A stretch of 34,210 bases of DNA from Companilactobacillus suantsaicola (GTDB taxonomy: Bacteria > Bacillota > Bacilli > Lactobacillales > Lactobacillaceae), in NCBI RefSeq assembly GCF_004745525.1, contig NZ_RKLY01000026.1:1-34210 (forward strand), written 5' to 3'. A model generated the notes under the pieces. The model was not told the origin of the DNA. It searched no databases and saw only the letters and a program-made list of their open reading frames with translations. Shown piece after piece: positions 7,784-16,180 of this stretch. The position numbers and the translations under genes are program-made. Positions within the stretch are counted from its first letter, which is position 1. The number at the start of each line of letters is the position of its first letter.

Positions 7784-8004
7784 TTTGAAAGACCCTCGAG
7801 TCCCTCTGCAAAATACTTGCATGTCAAGCGAGATATTTTAGCTTTGCTGGCACCAGTTACAGCGGTGACTTGTTTGATTGAGTGTCCTTGGGCGCGAAGC
7901 AAGACCACCTGAACGCGACGAATTGCACGCGCATTTTCGTGGTGTTCGAAGGTTGTCTTGAGCTCATTAATTTGGTTTTCGGTGTATTTAAATATTTTTG
8001 GCAT
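7774..8004 (-). pseudogene. IS630-family transposase, N-terminal fragment
   Basis: 76 residues with a helix-turn-helix of the IS630/Tc1 type: ARAIRRVQVVLLRAQGHSIK followed by QVTAVTGASKAKISRL. The normal protein would continue into a DDE domain, but the frame ends where the topoisomerase scrap begins. No good ribosome site precedes the ATG. It is a relic marking the left border of the opuC block. Confidence 0.65.
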
Positions 8005-8144
8005 GATGAAAGCATACCAGAAAAAGCCGTGGGATTAAACGGCTTATATTAGATCTTATTTAGTATGAATTTGGGCAATGAGTTCTGGGCCGTGCCAAAC
8101 TACGTAGATTAGCAATCCTAACAAATTACTCTTGAGAAACAAAA

Positions 8145-8180
8145 AAGGCGAGTGAATCTCCGTATGTGAAGATTCACTCG
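8145..8180 (-). terminator. Terminator of the opuC operon
   Basis: CGAGTGAATCT (8149-8159) and AGATTCACTCG (8170-8180) form an 11-bp stem. On the reverse strand it is followed by CCTTTTTT, 36 bases after the opuCD stop. Confidence 0.85.
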
Positions 8181-8215
8181 TCCTATTTAGTAACTATGAA
8201 CTGTTAGACCTACTT

Positions 8216-8878
8216 TTATGAAGCAGCCTTTCCTTTCGGCTCGAGCCGGCGTTCCAAGAAGCCGAGGACGAGGTCGGAGATGATGGCCATTAGCGCTGTC
8301 GGCAACGCGCCGGCGAGGATGATGGCTCCGCCGTTGGTGGCGTTGGTACCGCGGATGATGATGTCGCCCAGGCCGCCAGCTCCGACGAAGGCGCCGATTG
8401 CGGTGATCCCGATGGCGACGACCAAAGCGTTACGAATCCCGGCCATGATGACCGACACGCTTAAGGGGATTTCGACCATATACAGTGACTGCCAGCGGGT
8501 CATGCCCATGCCTTTAGCCGCGTCCATCAGGTTCTTATCGACATTTTGCATGCCGGTGTAAGTGTTCTTGATGATTGGCAGCAGCGAGTATAAGAAGACC
8601 GTGGCAATGACGGTGTTTACGCCAAGTCCGAGTCCCAGCATGATAATTGAAAGCATCGCTAGGCTGGGGATAGTCTGAATGACGTTGGCGATGCCGATGA
8701 CTGTGTTACTCAAGGTGCGATGGCGCGCAATTGCCAGCCCAACCGGAATGCCGATTACCGCTGCGATGAGCACCCCATAGATCGAAATCAGAAAATGGCG
8801 GGCGAACTGACTCAGCACGTAGGAACCATTGTTGGCAAGGTAATACCAGAATTGCTGCCAAGTATCCATGTTAGCCAT
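8216..8878 (-). CDS. opuCD: Osmoprotectant ABC transporter permease OpuCD
   Basis: 220 residues, a BPD-type inner-membrane permease with about five to six hydrophobic spans. The conserved loop is [20 protein letters not shown] (EAA-type motif that docks on the ATPase), followed by AIGAFVGAGGLGDIII. With OpuCB it forms the channel for glycine betaine, carnitine or choline uptake under osmotic stress. The start codon overlaps the opuCC stop (TAATG), so the two are translationally coupled. Last gene of the four-gene operon. Confidence 0.9.
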   Translation of the reverse strand: MANMDTWQQFWYYLANNGSYVLSQFARHFLISIYGVLIAAVIGIPVGLAIARHRTLSNTVIGIANVIQTIPSLAMLSIIMLGLGLGVNTVIATVFLYSLLPIIKNTYTGMQNVDKNLMDAAKGMGMTRWQSLYMVEIPLSVSVIMAGIRNALVVAIGITAIGAFVGAGGLGDIIIRGTNATNGGAIILAGALPTALMAIISDLVLGFLERRLEPKGKAAS

Positions 8879-9807
8879 TAGTCGTCACTTCCTTTGAAAT
8901 AGTTGTGTTTGGCAAGAAACTTTTGCGCGACCACATTTGGTTCAAGTAACTGGTCGTCGACTTGATAGTTGAGTTCCTGCATGGTTTTCAGGTTGATCTT
9001 ACCGTCTAAGCGATGCAGTAACGGTTTTAGTTTAGGGTATTTCTTCAAAAGGCTATTATTAACGACCAATGAGCACTGATAAGGCGGGAAGAAGTTTTTG
9101 TCGTCCTTCAGTACTTTCAGATTGTAACTGCTAATCCGTCCATCAGTAGAATAGCCAAGAACTGTCTGCATTCGGTTTGCTTCAACGGCATCGTAAACCA
9201 GACCAATCTGCATCGGATAAACCCGCTTAAAGTCAAAGCCATATGCTTTAGTAAAATCGCTATAGCCATCGCCTTTCCGGTTCATCCAGCTGGAGTCAAC
9301 GCCGGCATTATATTGCGGTGCGACTTTCTTCAAATCGGAAACGGTGTTGAGATTGTCTTCTTTGGCTTCTTTTTGCGTCACCATAAAGGCATAAGTGTCA
9401 GAAAAGCCGTAAGATGGATACCAGGTCTGATCGTAGCGCTTTTTGAACTCGCGCTTGACGATGGCGGTGGCCTTAGCTGAGTTCTTGACCGGGTTCATGC
9501 CTAATATGCCGGTAATCTCGGTGCCGGTGTAACGCGTAGCACTAATATCGGCATCGTTGCGGACCATGGCTTGATGCACCACGGTTCCGGAGCCGAGGTT
9601 ATTGACCAACGTGGTTTTGTAACCTAGCTCGTGACTGATTAGTTCGGCAATGATATTGGCCATGATCTGCGACTCGGTACTGGTTTGCGAGGCGATCCGC
9701 ACCGTCCCGTCATTACCGGAGCCGCCTAAGCCAGGAAAGCCGCAGCCGCTCAACAAGAGAACGGGAATCAGCAAAAGTGACAGAAATAATTTTTTGAACT
9801 GTTTCAT
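8878..9807 (-). CDS. opuCC: Osmoprotectant-binding lipoprotein OpuCC
   Basis: 309 residues. A signal peptide with lipobox LLLSGC (cysteine at 22) anchors it outside the cell. The mature part is an OpuAC-type solute-binding domain: VRIASQTSTESQIMANIIAE near residue 36, then TRYTGTEITG and YSTDGRI. Aromatic residues in such domains cage the quaternary ammonium group. It delivers substrate to OpuCB/OpuCD. The gene starts 11 bases after opuCB, with an AGGAGG ribosome site. Confidence 0.9.
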   Translation of the reverse strand: MKQFKKLFLSLLLIPVLLLSGCGFPGLGGSGNDGTVRIASQTSTESQIMANIIAELISHELGYKTTLVNNLGSGTVVHQAMVRNDADISATRYTGTEITGILGMNPVKNSAKATAIVKREFKKRYDQTWYPSYGFSDTYAFMVTQKEAKEDNLNTVSDLKKVAPQYNAGVDSSWMNRKGDGYSDFTKAYGFDFKRVYPMQIGLVYDAVEANRMQTVLGYSTDGRISSYNLKVLKDDKNFFPPYQCSLVVNNSLLKKYPKLKPLLHRLDGKINLKTMQELNYQVDDQLLEPNVVAQKFLAKHNYFKGSDD

Positions 9808-9818
9808 CTTGCCACCTC

Positions 9819-10448
9819 CTAAGCGCGTTCACTGACAGGTGTCAGGTGGTATTCCAACCGCCCAAGCAACCAGTCAATGACCAGTGCCAAAATGGTAACA
9901 GGAATCGTGCCGCCGATAATCAGATCCGGCTGGAAGAGATTCAAACCGTTGAAGATCAGATCCCCAAGGCCACCAGCCCCGATGTACGAAGCCAAGGTTG
10001 CCCAGGCAATGACATAAATAGCTGACAAGCGAATGCCCGCCATGATCACCGGCATCGCCAAAGGCACTTCGACTTGCCGAATCGATTGCATCGCCGTCAT
10101 GCCCATACCTTTAGCCGCGTCTATTAACACCGGATCGACATCTTCCATACCGATATACGTATTCCGCAGAATCGGTAACAACGAGTAAATGAACAGTGCA
10201 ACGATAGCTGGCACTTTTCCGATCCCGAATAAAGGAATCATCAAGGCCAACAACGCCAATGATGGCACCGTCTGCAGCATGCTGGCAATACCGATCACGA
10301 CTTTAGCGGTCTTAGGAAAACGCGTCAGCAAAATACCCAGCGGAACGGCGGCAATCACCCCAAGACCTAACGCAATTGCCGAGATGTAAAGCTGTTCCCA
10401 GGTTTTGGTGATCAGTTCACTGCCATGTGTGTTTAAAAAAGCAAACAT
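9819..10448 (-). CDS. opuCB: Osmoprotectant ABC transporter permease OpuCB
   Basis: 209 residues, paralogue of OpuCD with the same EAA-type loop ([20 protein letters not shown]) and the [14 protein letters not shown] segment. Five to six membrane spans are visible. It starts two bases after the opuCA stop, with AGGAGG inside the end of opuCA, so tight coupling with the ATPase gene is expected. Confidence 0.9.
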   Translation of the reverse strand: MFAFLNTHGSELITKTWEQLYISAIALGLGVIAAVPLGILLTRFPKTAKVVIGIASMLQTVPSLALLALMIPLFGIGKVPAIVALFIYSLLPILRNTYIGMEDVDPVLIDAAKGMGMTAMQSIRQVEVPLAMPVIMAGIRLSAIYVIAWATLASYIGAGGLGDLIFNGLNLFQPDLIIGGTIPVTILALVIDWLLGRLEYHLTPVSERA

Positions 10449-10450
10449 GG

Positions 10451-11698
10451 TTACACCTCCTTAGGTGCTTCTCGGTCATCTGCCGCTGCCGAATCGGTTG
10501 CCGGTTCCTGATCGGTAGGCGTTGCCGACTCTTTGGCGCTATCGCTGGCTTGATAGTCTTCATTTTCGCCCCAGATGGTGTCGTAAACGGCATCAACTAA
10601 TGAAGCACGGGTGACAATACCGACCAATTTCTGATCGTTATCAACCACCGGCACATACTTGAAACCGCGCTTTAAAATGCGATCAGCGGTATCGCGCAGC
10701 AAAGCGTTCTTATTCACATAGAAGATACTCGACTTGGTAATGTCGCCAACGCTAGTAGCACTTTGATACCGGGTTTCCAGCGATTCCAAATCAATGAAGC
10801 CTTTCAGATGATTTTCATCATCCGTCACCAACAGCGTATCAACGCGACGTTTACGCATTAGGGAAATCGCTTCAGCTAGTGACTTGCCTGGCGTGATCGC
10901 TGCAGGATTCTTCAGCATGATCTGCTCAACGGTGGTCACATCAGCCCGCGCCTGAACCAATCGATCCTGGCCGACCAGGTTCTCAACGAATTTGTTTGCT
11001 GGATGCGTCAACAGTTCGGTTGGCGTCGCATTTTGAATGATATGCCCGTGGTCCATCACCACAATTTGGGTTGCGAGCTTGAGCGCTTCATCCATATCAT
11101 GCGTGACAAAAACCACGGTCTTACCAAGCTTCTCCTGCAGATTCTTAATCAGTTCCTGCAAAGCCTCACGGGTAATCGGATCCAAAGCGCCATAAGGTTC
11201 ATCCATTAAAATCAGATCCTGATTCGCAGCAAGCGCCCGGATAACGCCGATTCGCTGTTGCTGGCCACCGGAAAGCTCGGATGGATAGCGATCCAGATAA
11301 TCTTCCGGTAATTCAACAAGGTCCACCATCTCCTTAGCTTTCTTGCGTCGCTTTTCTTCCGGCCACTTCAATAACTTCGGGACAATGGTGATGTTTTCAT
11401 AAATGGTCATATGCGGCATGAGGCCAATGTTTTGGATAACATAGCCGATTTGACGCCGCAATTTTACGGCATCGATTTTGTGAATGTCCTTGCCGTTAAA
11501 CAGGATTTGGCCGTCGCTGGGTTCCAGCATGCGGTTAATCATGCGCATCGTGGTTGTCTTTCCGGAACCCGACGTCCCGATAAGACAAACAAATTCACCC
11601 TTATGAATCTCAAGGTTGATATGTTCGACCGCGACATTCCCGCCTTGATAAACTTTTTCAACGTCCTTGAACTGGACCATTGGTTGTTCTTCTGGCAT
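10451..11698 (-). CDS. opuCA: Osmoprotectant ABC transporter ATPase OpuCA
   Basis: 415 residues. Walker [10 protein letters not shown] (41-49), signature [10 protein letters not shown] and Walker [14 protein letters not shown] define the nucleotide-binding domain. Two CBS domains follow (about 255-370), the usual ionic-strength or c-di-AMP-sensing module of this family. An acidic, alanine-rich tail of about 40 residues ends the protein and is poorly conserved in the family. First gene of opuCA-CB-CC-CD. AAAGGAGG precedes the ATG, and AT-rich DNA with TATTAT/TATAGA lies about 30 bases upstream as a possible -10. GC content is visibly higher than in the flanking plasmid DNA. Confidence 0.93.
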   Translation of the reverse strand: MPEEQPMVQFKDVEKVYQGGNVAVEHINLEIHKGEFVCLIGTSGSGKTTTMRMINRMLEPSDGQILFNGKDIHKIDAVKLRRQIGYVIQNIGLMPHMTIYENITIVPKLLKWPEEKRRKKAKEMVDLVELPEDYLDRYPSELSGGQQQRIGVIRALAANQDLILMDEPYGALDPITREALQELIKNLQEKLGKTVVFVTHDMDEALKLATQIVVMDHGHIIQNATPTELLTHPANKFVENLVGQDRLVQARADVTTVEQIMLKNPAAITPGKSLAEAISLMRKRRVDTLLVTDDENHLKGFIDLESLETRYQSATSVGDITKSSIFYVNKNALLRDTADRILKRGFKYVPVVDNDQKLVGIVTRASLVDAVYDTIWGENEDYQASDSAKESATPTDQEPATDSAAADDREAPKEV

Positions 11699-11844
11699 CT
11701 GACGTGCCCTCCTTTATTTGATGATTCTATAATAACACATGAAGTTAATTGTATTTTAATTGAAGACCGGTTGTGGGGCGGGAGTTTTGCGCGGGTTGGG
11801 TTGGTGGGTGATTTGTAAGTTAACTGGGTGTATGAGGTATTCCT

Positions 11845-12706
11845 TAAGAAGCTGTCTAAAATCTCTTAAGTAATAGTGCTAAAAACGCTAAAACGACCAT
11901 TTGCAGACTGGTGGTTAATTGACGCTCACAATTTTTCCAAAGTCGCCGACAATTCTCTAGCCAACTAAAAGATCGTTCGACTACCCAACGTTGGGGCATG
12001 ACTTCGAATCGATGCAACTCATTGCGCTTCGCAACCTGCACGGTTGCGTTTAAATTACTGGCTACATCGAGCTGAAAATTAACGCCTGAATAACCACCAT
12101 CAACTAAGACATTTTGAACCTGGCGTAAATGCATGGCATGTAAAGCGATCATGGCACTGGCCCCGTCTCGATCAGAGACGTTCGCTCGCGTCATGTGAAT
12201 GGCCTGCGGAAAGCCATTGATATCAACTGCCAGATGGCGCTTAATCCCCGAGATTTTCTTACCAGCGTCGTAACCTTTGTTTTCAGCAGTAGCGGTGTTT
12301 TTGACGCTCTGAGCGTCAACGATAATAAAGGAAGTTAAAGCTGAACGTCCTTGGTAAGTTCGCCGAGCAATGACAATTTTTTTAAAACTTGTTCCAATAA
12401 AGAATCAGCCGTAGGCTCAGCTTTAGTTGACCAAATTTTGTAATAGTTGTAAACTGACCGCCATTCTGGGAAATTACCGTGGGACTTGACGCCATTGGCA
12501 ACCGGTTTTCAAGACATATAGGACCGCACAGAAGACCTCGTAGAGGTCATATTTTCGAGGCTTAGTTCGCTTACGAAAATTTTCTAAAGCTGGTCGAATT
12601 AATTCAAATTGTTGCCGAGTAATATTGCTGGGATAATTTTTCATAGCTTAAACTCGCTTTTTACATAGAAGTAAATCAAAAATCATAGATCTTGGACAGC
12701 TTCTTA
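11845..12706 (-). mobile_element. IS5-family element, decayed
   Basis: About 860 bp bounded by inverted repeats TAAGAAGCTGTCTAAAATCT (left) and TAAGAAGCTGTCCAAGATCT (right, read inward), matching at 17 of 20 positions. It lies between the opuCA promoter region and a resolvase whose first 65 codons are missing. A simple insertion would leave both halves of the target, so an adjacent deletion or later recombination removed the rest. Possible TA duplication only. Confidence 0.85.
11856..12644 (-). pseudogene. IS5-family transposase, frameshifted
   Basis: Read from ATG 12644: MKNYPSNITRQQFELIRPAL, up to a stop at 12474 after QWRQVPR. The same protein resumes in another frame as NFPEWRSVYNYYKIWSTKAE. 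That break looks like a one-base insertion near 12476. A second shift occurs at an A7 run (12377-12383), the usual position of programmed -1 frameshifting in the IS427-like group. The last frame carries DDE residues: IIVDAQS, VLVDGGYSG and VVERSFSWLENCRRL. The first break probably kills the gene. The tail ends in a hydrophobic LAFLALLLKRF. Confidence 0.8.
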
Positions 12707-13105
12707 GGCAGAAACAACCAGGATTTAACTCAGATCATGAACTCCATTCAAAATAAGGGTGCCACCCTAGATGTGTTGAATTTACCGTCCATGACGGGGA
12801 TTGCTGACCCCAATTTACGTCAACTCATGACCAATCTCATCATTGAACTGTATAAGTACCAGGCTGAAAGTGAGCGTAAGCGGATTATTGAGCGTCAACA
12901 ACAAGGGATTTCTCTGGCCAAGCAGCAGGGCAAATATCATGGACGCAAACCCCAATACACCCCAGACGATCCCCGCTTGCAACATGCTTTTAAACTTTAT
13001 CAAGCAGGCATGAGTGATGTAGATGTTGCCCGTAATACAGGGATTAAACGGACGACCTTTATCAGATATCGCAAAAAATATAGAATCTTTAAAAATGAGC
13101 TTTAA
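12707..13105 (+). pseudogene. Serine resolvase, 5'-truncated
   Basis: Encodes residues 66 to the end of a Tn3-type resolvase/invertase, nearly identical to the intact copy at 24159-24743 (GRNNQDLTQIMNSIQNKGAT versus GRNNQDLTKIMNTIQNKGAT). The catalytic serine domain is lost at the IS5 border. The retained part has the long E helix and the C-terminal helix-turn-helix (DVDVARNTGIKRTTFIRYRKK region). A TTG in the IS repeat could start translation of a DNA-binding remnant, which might bind res sites without cutting. Confidence 0.85.
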
Positions 13106-13141
13106 AAATGAGTTAATTGTCAGCCTAATTATTTAATAAAT

Positions 13142-13176
13142 TGTTTGTTTATTTATTTGTCTACTAATGATATAAT
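13142..13176 (+). promoter_or_regulatory. parA promoter and AT-rich repeat
   Basis: TATAAT at 13171-13176 lies 25 bases before parA, with GAAGGAGG as ribosome site. Upstream, TTGTTTGTTTATTTATTTG is a run of short TTTR repeats that resembles the TTGTTTGC palindrome found downstream of the partition genes at 14314. It could be an operator or centromere half. Confidence 0.5.
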
Positions 13177-13201
13177 TAAGCTGGATGAAGGAGGTATCAA
13201 G

Positions 13202-14008
13202 ATGAAGATTATTACTTTTACTGCTATCAAGGGTGGTGTTGGTAAAACAACCTTGACTTTAAATTATGGTGATTGGTTAGCCAAACATGGTAAGAAGGTT
13301 CTATTAATAGATTTAGACCATCAGTGCAATTTAACAACCGTTTTTGAAAAAACACGACGAAACAATACCATCGCTGAAGCGTTTAAAGAAAATGACAATG
13401 CTAAAAAAGTAAAAATTGACAGTGTCGGACCGAATCTAGATTTAATAGCCGGTTTTATAGACCTAGATGTTTTAGGAAGTTATCTAGAAAATAACAGTAA
13501 CAAAGAAATGATGTTGTTCATGTGGTTTAAAAACAACTCCGATTCATTAAGCTTAACCGACTATGACTATATCTTAATTGATACGCACCCAGATTTTAGC
13601 ACCATCACTAAAAACGCTATTGCTATCAGTAATTACCTGCTTAGTCCCATTACACCCAGTGAACATGGCTACAATGCCAAGTTTGACCTAGAAACACGAC
13701 TCGAAAAATTCAGAAAATCACTTTTTGACTATCGAACTGGCGAAACTTACGTTGACGCAAAGCTTTTCTTTATCGGTAATATGATTAGACATAATACAAG
13801 CATGTCTCACGATTTGCTAAAACACATAGAAGGCGATGAAACAGTCGCAACTATAATTCCTGAAAGAGAGCTCTTTAATAAAGCTACTGCAAGGCACGCT
13901 TCAATATTTGAATTAGCCAATCATGATGAATCCATTTTAAAGCAAAATCAAAAGTTCATAGAACACGCCGATCATCTTTTTCAAGAATTAGCAAATAAAA
14001 CCAAGTAA
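13202..14008 (+). CDS. parA: ParA partition ATPase
   Basis: 268 residues from the ATG at 13202, which follows GAAGGAGG; a longer frame from 13145 has no ribosome site. The deviant Walker A KGGVGKTT is at residues 10-17, with switch-type LLIDLDHQCN near 35-44 and ILIDTHPDF further on. ParA/Soj ATPases bind nucleoid DNA and move plasmid copies apart with a ParB-type partner. Without an N-terminal helix-turn-helix it is a small type Ib ParA. Operon with the next gene, 13 bases apart. Confidence 0.92.
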   Translation: MKIITFTAIKGGVGKTTLTLNYGDWLAKHGKKVLLIDLDHQCNLTTVFEKTRRNNTIAEAFKENDNAKKVKIDSVGPNLDLIAGFIDLDVLGSYLENNSNKEMMLFMWFKNNSDSLSLTDYDYILIDTHPDFSTITKNAIAISNYLLSPITPSEHGYNAKFDLETRLEKFRKSLFDYRTGETYVDAKLFFIGNMIRHNTSMSHDLLKHIEGDETVATIIPERELFNKATARHASIFELANHDESILKQNQKFIEHADHLFQELANKTK

Positions 14009-14021
14009 GGAGAGTTAGATT

Positions 14022-14270
14022 ATGAGTTTAGATTCATTCAACCATAAAAAAGACGAAGAAATGAGAGAAAGTTACGAAACTACATTGAAAGACAACAAGA
14101 AAGATGCAGTCGCATTTTTGAAAAATATCAGCCGAAAGGAAGTAGAGCGTAAGCGATCTGTGACCTTCTCAATTACTGAAAGTCAACTTAAAAAAATGGA
14201 TACGGCTGCCCGAAAAAACGGATTTAAAAATCGTTCAGAATTCTTAGCTTCAATCATAGATGCAATTTAA
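14022..14270 (+). CDS. ParB-like ribbon-helix-helix centromere-binding protein
   Basis: 82 residues. The C-terminal half RSVTFSITESQLKKMDTAAR followed by KNGFKNRSEFLASII is a ribbon-helix-helix of the MetJ/Arc/CopG type. The N-terminal half is charged and flexible, as in partners that stimulate ParA by an arginine finger. AAGGAGAG precedes the ATG. It should bind a centromere near the operon and repress parA. The best site candidates are the AT-rich repeat before parA and the palindrome at 14284-14328. Confidence 0.8.
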   Translation: MSLDSFNHKKDEEMRESYETTLKDNKKDAVAFLKNISRKEVERKRSVTFSITESQLKKMDTAARKNGFKNRSEFLASIIDAI

Positions 14271-14283
14271 CAGTTAAATAAAT

Positions 14284-14328
14284 AATTAATCAAACAAGTA
14301 AATACGCAATTTGTTTGCTTGATTAATT
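14284..14328. repeat. 15-bp inverted repeat after the partition genes
   Basis: AATTAATCAAACAAG (14284-14298) and TTTGCTTGATTAATT (14314-14328) pair at 13 of 15 positions around a 15-base loop. It may be the operon terminator, the centromere, or both. Confidence 0.6.
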
Positions 14329-14372
14329 TGTGATTAGGTAAAAACTAGTAAAGTGCACTAAACCAAATACGA

Positions 14373-14401
14373 TTGCCTGTAGGTAAGCGCTATGCTAGAC
14401 T
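14373..14401 (+). promoter_or_regulatory. Candidate repA promoter
   Basis: TTGCCT (14373-14378) and TAGACT (14396-14401) are spaced by 17 bases, about 470 bases before the repA start. A transcript from here would have a long leader that overlaps the antisense unit at 14443-14567. Confidence 0.45.
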
Positions 14402-14442
14402 AAGATTAATTTAACAACAGAATAAATAGATCAAGCTAAACA

Positions 14443-14567
14443 GAAAAATCCCCGATTCACGAGGAATCGGGGATTTTAGGTTTAGCAAGTAGCTCGCTAT
14501 TAGCTACTTAGATTCAGACGATTTAGACCGCCAAGTTAAAATCGTCTGAACATTGTTCTTAATTTGT
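14443..14567 (-). ncRNA. Candidate antisense RNA of the repA leader
   Basis: A reverse-strand unit of about 125 nt with all signals present. The promoter is TTGTCC (14598-14603), 18 bases, TATAAT (14574-14579). Its body forms two hairpins, with arms TCAGACGATTT / AAATCGTCTGA and AGTAGCT / AGCTACT. It ends in a terminator stem CCCCGATTC / GAATCGGGG followed by ATTTTT on the reverse strand. The position, inside the leader of a RepA_N-type gene, fits a counter-transcribed RNA that limits copy number. No ORF of note lies in it. Confidence 0.55.
14449..14476 (-). terminator. Terminator hairpin in the repA leader
   Basis: The stem CCCCGATTC - loop ACGAG - GAATCGGGG is perfect. T-runs occur on both strands (ATTTT forward, ATTTTT reverse), so it can end the antisense RNA and may also attenuate the repA leader. 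Confidence 0.75.
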
Positions 14568-14573
14568 AGGTTA

Positions 14574-14603
14574 ATTATACCGCAAACCAGTCCTATGGGA
14601 CAA
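14574..14603 (-). promoter_or_regulatory. Promoter of the candidate antisense RNA
   Basis: Reverse-strand TTGTCC at 14598-14603 and TATAAT at 14574-14579 with an 18-base spacer. Confidence 0.6.
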
Positions 14604-14693
14604 GTGAAGGATAGTTAAAAACAAATTGAATCCAATGGGCTAAGTGGCTAACCAATGCTATTTAGTCCATTTTTGTTGTTAGAAATTAAAAAA

Positions 14694-14782
14694 AGTTGCC
14701 GTATGGGCAACCCAGAATAGACACATGCCGGTGAATTTACAAAGCCGATCACGTCCAATGTTCGCTTTGTAATTCAGTTAAA
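14694..14782 (+). promoter_or_regulatory. repA leader hairpins
   Basis: Two further stems lie between the antisense unit and repA: GTTGCC / GGGCAAC around 14696-14712 and TTACAAAG / CTTTGTAA around 14739-14774. They may present or hide the repA ribosome site or stop transcription early. No gene was seen in this 600-base interval. Confidence 0.4.
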
Positions 14783-14872
14783 GCATATCAGATTTGTATT
14801 TTAAAACAAGTCAGATGTTTTAGCAACTCTCTTTAAGACGACGTGTGTCAGTTAAGAAAGGGAGCTTTTATT

Positions 14873-15982
14873 ATGGATCAATCAAACTTCAACTTTACAA
14901 ATGCTAAAAGGGCCTATGAAGTAAAGTTTTACGCTTTGCCGCAGATCTTACTCCAAGGGGAAAAATATAAGGATCTTAGCGATAGTGCCATTTTACTTTA
15001 TTCGGTGTTACGCGATCGTCTAAGTTACTCACTAAGCAATAATTGGGTTGACGAAAATAACAACGTATATTTCATATACACAAACAATGAACTAAAAGAT
15101 TTACGAAACTGGTCAAATAATAAAATCAATAAGATTAAACACGAATTAATGGACGCAAACCTTTTGTATCAAAAACATATGGGGTTTAATCCAAGATCAG
15201 GCAAAAACGAACCAAATAGATTATATTTGGCAGATTTGGAAGTAACAGCAAAAGACGTTTATATTAAGCGAGAGCCATTAAAATCGCCTGAACCCCTTGG
15301 TACAAGCGGACTTCTCAAAAAGAGAAACCCGCATGATACCGTTGAACCCCTTGGTACAAGCGGACTTCTCAAAAAGAGAAACCCGCATGATACCGTTTCT
15401 GATACGTCTGAATCCCTTGGTACAAGCGGACTTCTCAAAAAGAGACAAGATCTAGACTATACTAATAATTTAGATACTAATAGATATAATATAGATACTC
15501 AAAAGTTGGACTTTTCCACAGCCAATTTCTCACCAGCAGAAATTGAAAAGCAAAACCATGATCTCGTGAAACATGCTAATGACTTCTTAACTGATGAAGA
15601 CAGTGGGTTACCAGTTTTCTTAGAACCCGAAGCTGTGCAACTACTTAGCTTTTGGTGCCGAACCCCACAACAAATGCGCCGGTTTATTGGTATTATCCTG
15701 AATGCTAAATACCGAGTTGAAAAGGATCATCAGGACATTGGCGTCATAATCCCACTTGATAATGAGGAACTGAAGCCTCTAATGACTAAAGCCTTGAGAC
15801 GCTACTTTAACGCCCTGAGAAGCAATGAGAAGCACATCAAGAATGTTGAGAACTACTTATACGGCACCATGCAAAACCTATTTGGCGTTTGGTGGAATAA
15901 ACAAGCGGCTAGAGAATATGCGGCCAAACACCCCGAAGAAGAAAAATTGGCCGACAACGATAACAGTGGGTTGTACTACTAG
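14873..15982 (+). CDS. repA: RepA_N-type plasmid replication initiator
   Basis: 369 residues. The N-terminal ~120 residues (FYALPQILLQGEKYKDLSDS, ILLYSVLRDRLSYS, then NNELKDLRNWSNNKINKIKH) are the winged-helix RepA_N domain of theta plasmids in Firmicutes. The middle (about 140-200) consists of near-identical repeats containing PLGTSGLLKKR. The C-terminal part (IEKQNHDLVKHANDF…, QQMRRFIGIILNAKYRVEKD, ending GLYY) is the host-specific domain. The start at 14873 follows AAAGGGAG; an ATG at 14843 in frame lacks a ribosome site. Origins of this family lie inside rep, so the repeats are probably the iterons. Confidence 0.88.
   Translation: MDQSNFNFTNAKRAYEVKFYALPQILLQGEKYKDLSDSAILLYSVLRDRLSYSLSNNWVDENNNVYFIYTNNELKDLRNWSNNKINKIKHELMDANLLYQKHMGFNPRSGKNEPNRLYLADLEVTAKDVYIKREPLKSPEPLGTSGLLKKRNPHDTVEPLGTSGLLKKRNPHDTVSDTSESLGTSGLLKKRQDLDYTNNLDTNRYNIDTQKLDFSTANFSPAEIEKQNHDLVKHANDFLTDEDSGLPVFLEPEAVQLLSFWCRTPQQMRRFIGIILNAKYRVEKDHQDIGVIIPLDNEELKPLMTKALRRYFNALRSNEKHIKNVENYLYGTMQNLFGVWWNKQAAREYAAKHPEEEKLADNDNSGLYY
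15290..15445 (+). repeat. In-frame iterons inside repA, likely oriV
   Basis: Two perfect 54-bp direct repeats (15290-15343, 15344-15397) and a third partial copy of 36 bp (15410-15445), all in frame. Each begins GAAYCCCTTGGTACAAGCGG and carries a small inverted repeat CTTCTC / GAGAA. In RepA_N plasmids the initiator binds repeats within its own gene, so this is the best candidate for the replication origin. Confidence 0.75.
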
Positions 15983-16180
15983 TCCTAAAAGGCTACAAAA
16001 TCTTTTCTAAGTGATTTTAAGACTTACTAACCTATTTATACTTAAGCTAGATTTAAATGGCTTAAACAGAAGAATAGGGGCTTTTAAATGAGTGTCAGAG
16101 CTAACCAGGCTAACCAGCTCAAAAGTTCGGCCTTTAGATCAACGCCAAGCTCAAGTGATTTGAGGCCAAGGCTTTGTCTA

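Noticed and set aside
7647-7841. A 64-codon forward frame
   Set aside because: It is the opposite strand of the topoisomerase and IS630 scraps.
13145-13201. N-terminal extension of ParA
   Set aside because: It overlaps the promoter and ribosome site; the ATG at 13202 fits both.
15290-15445. Direct repeats considered as a CRISPR array
   Set aside because: The two full units are contiguous without spacers, are in frame within repA and are 54 bp long.
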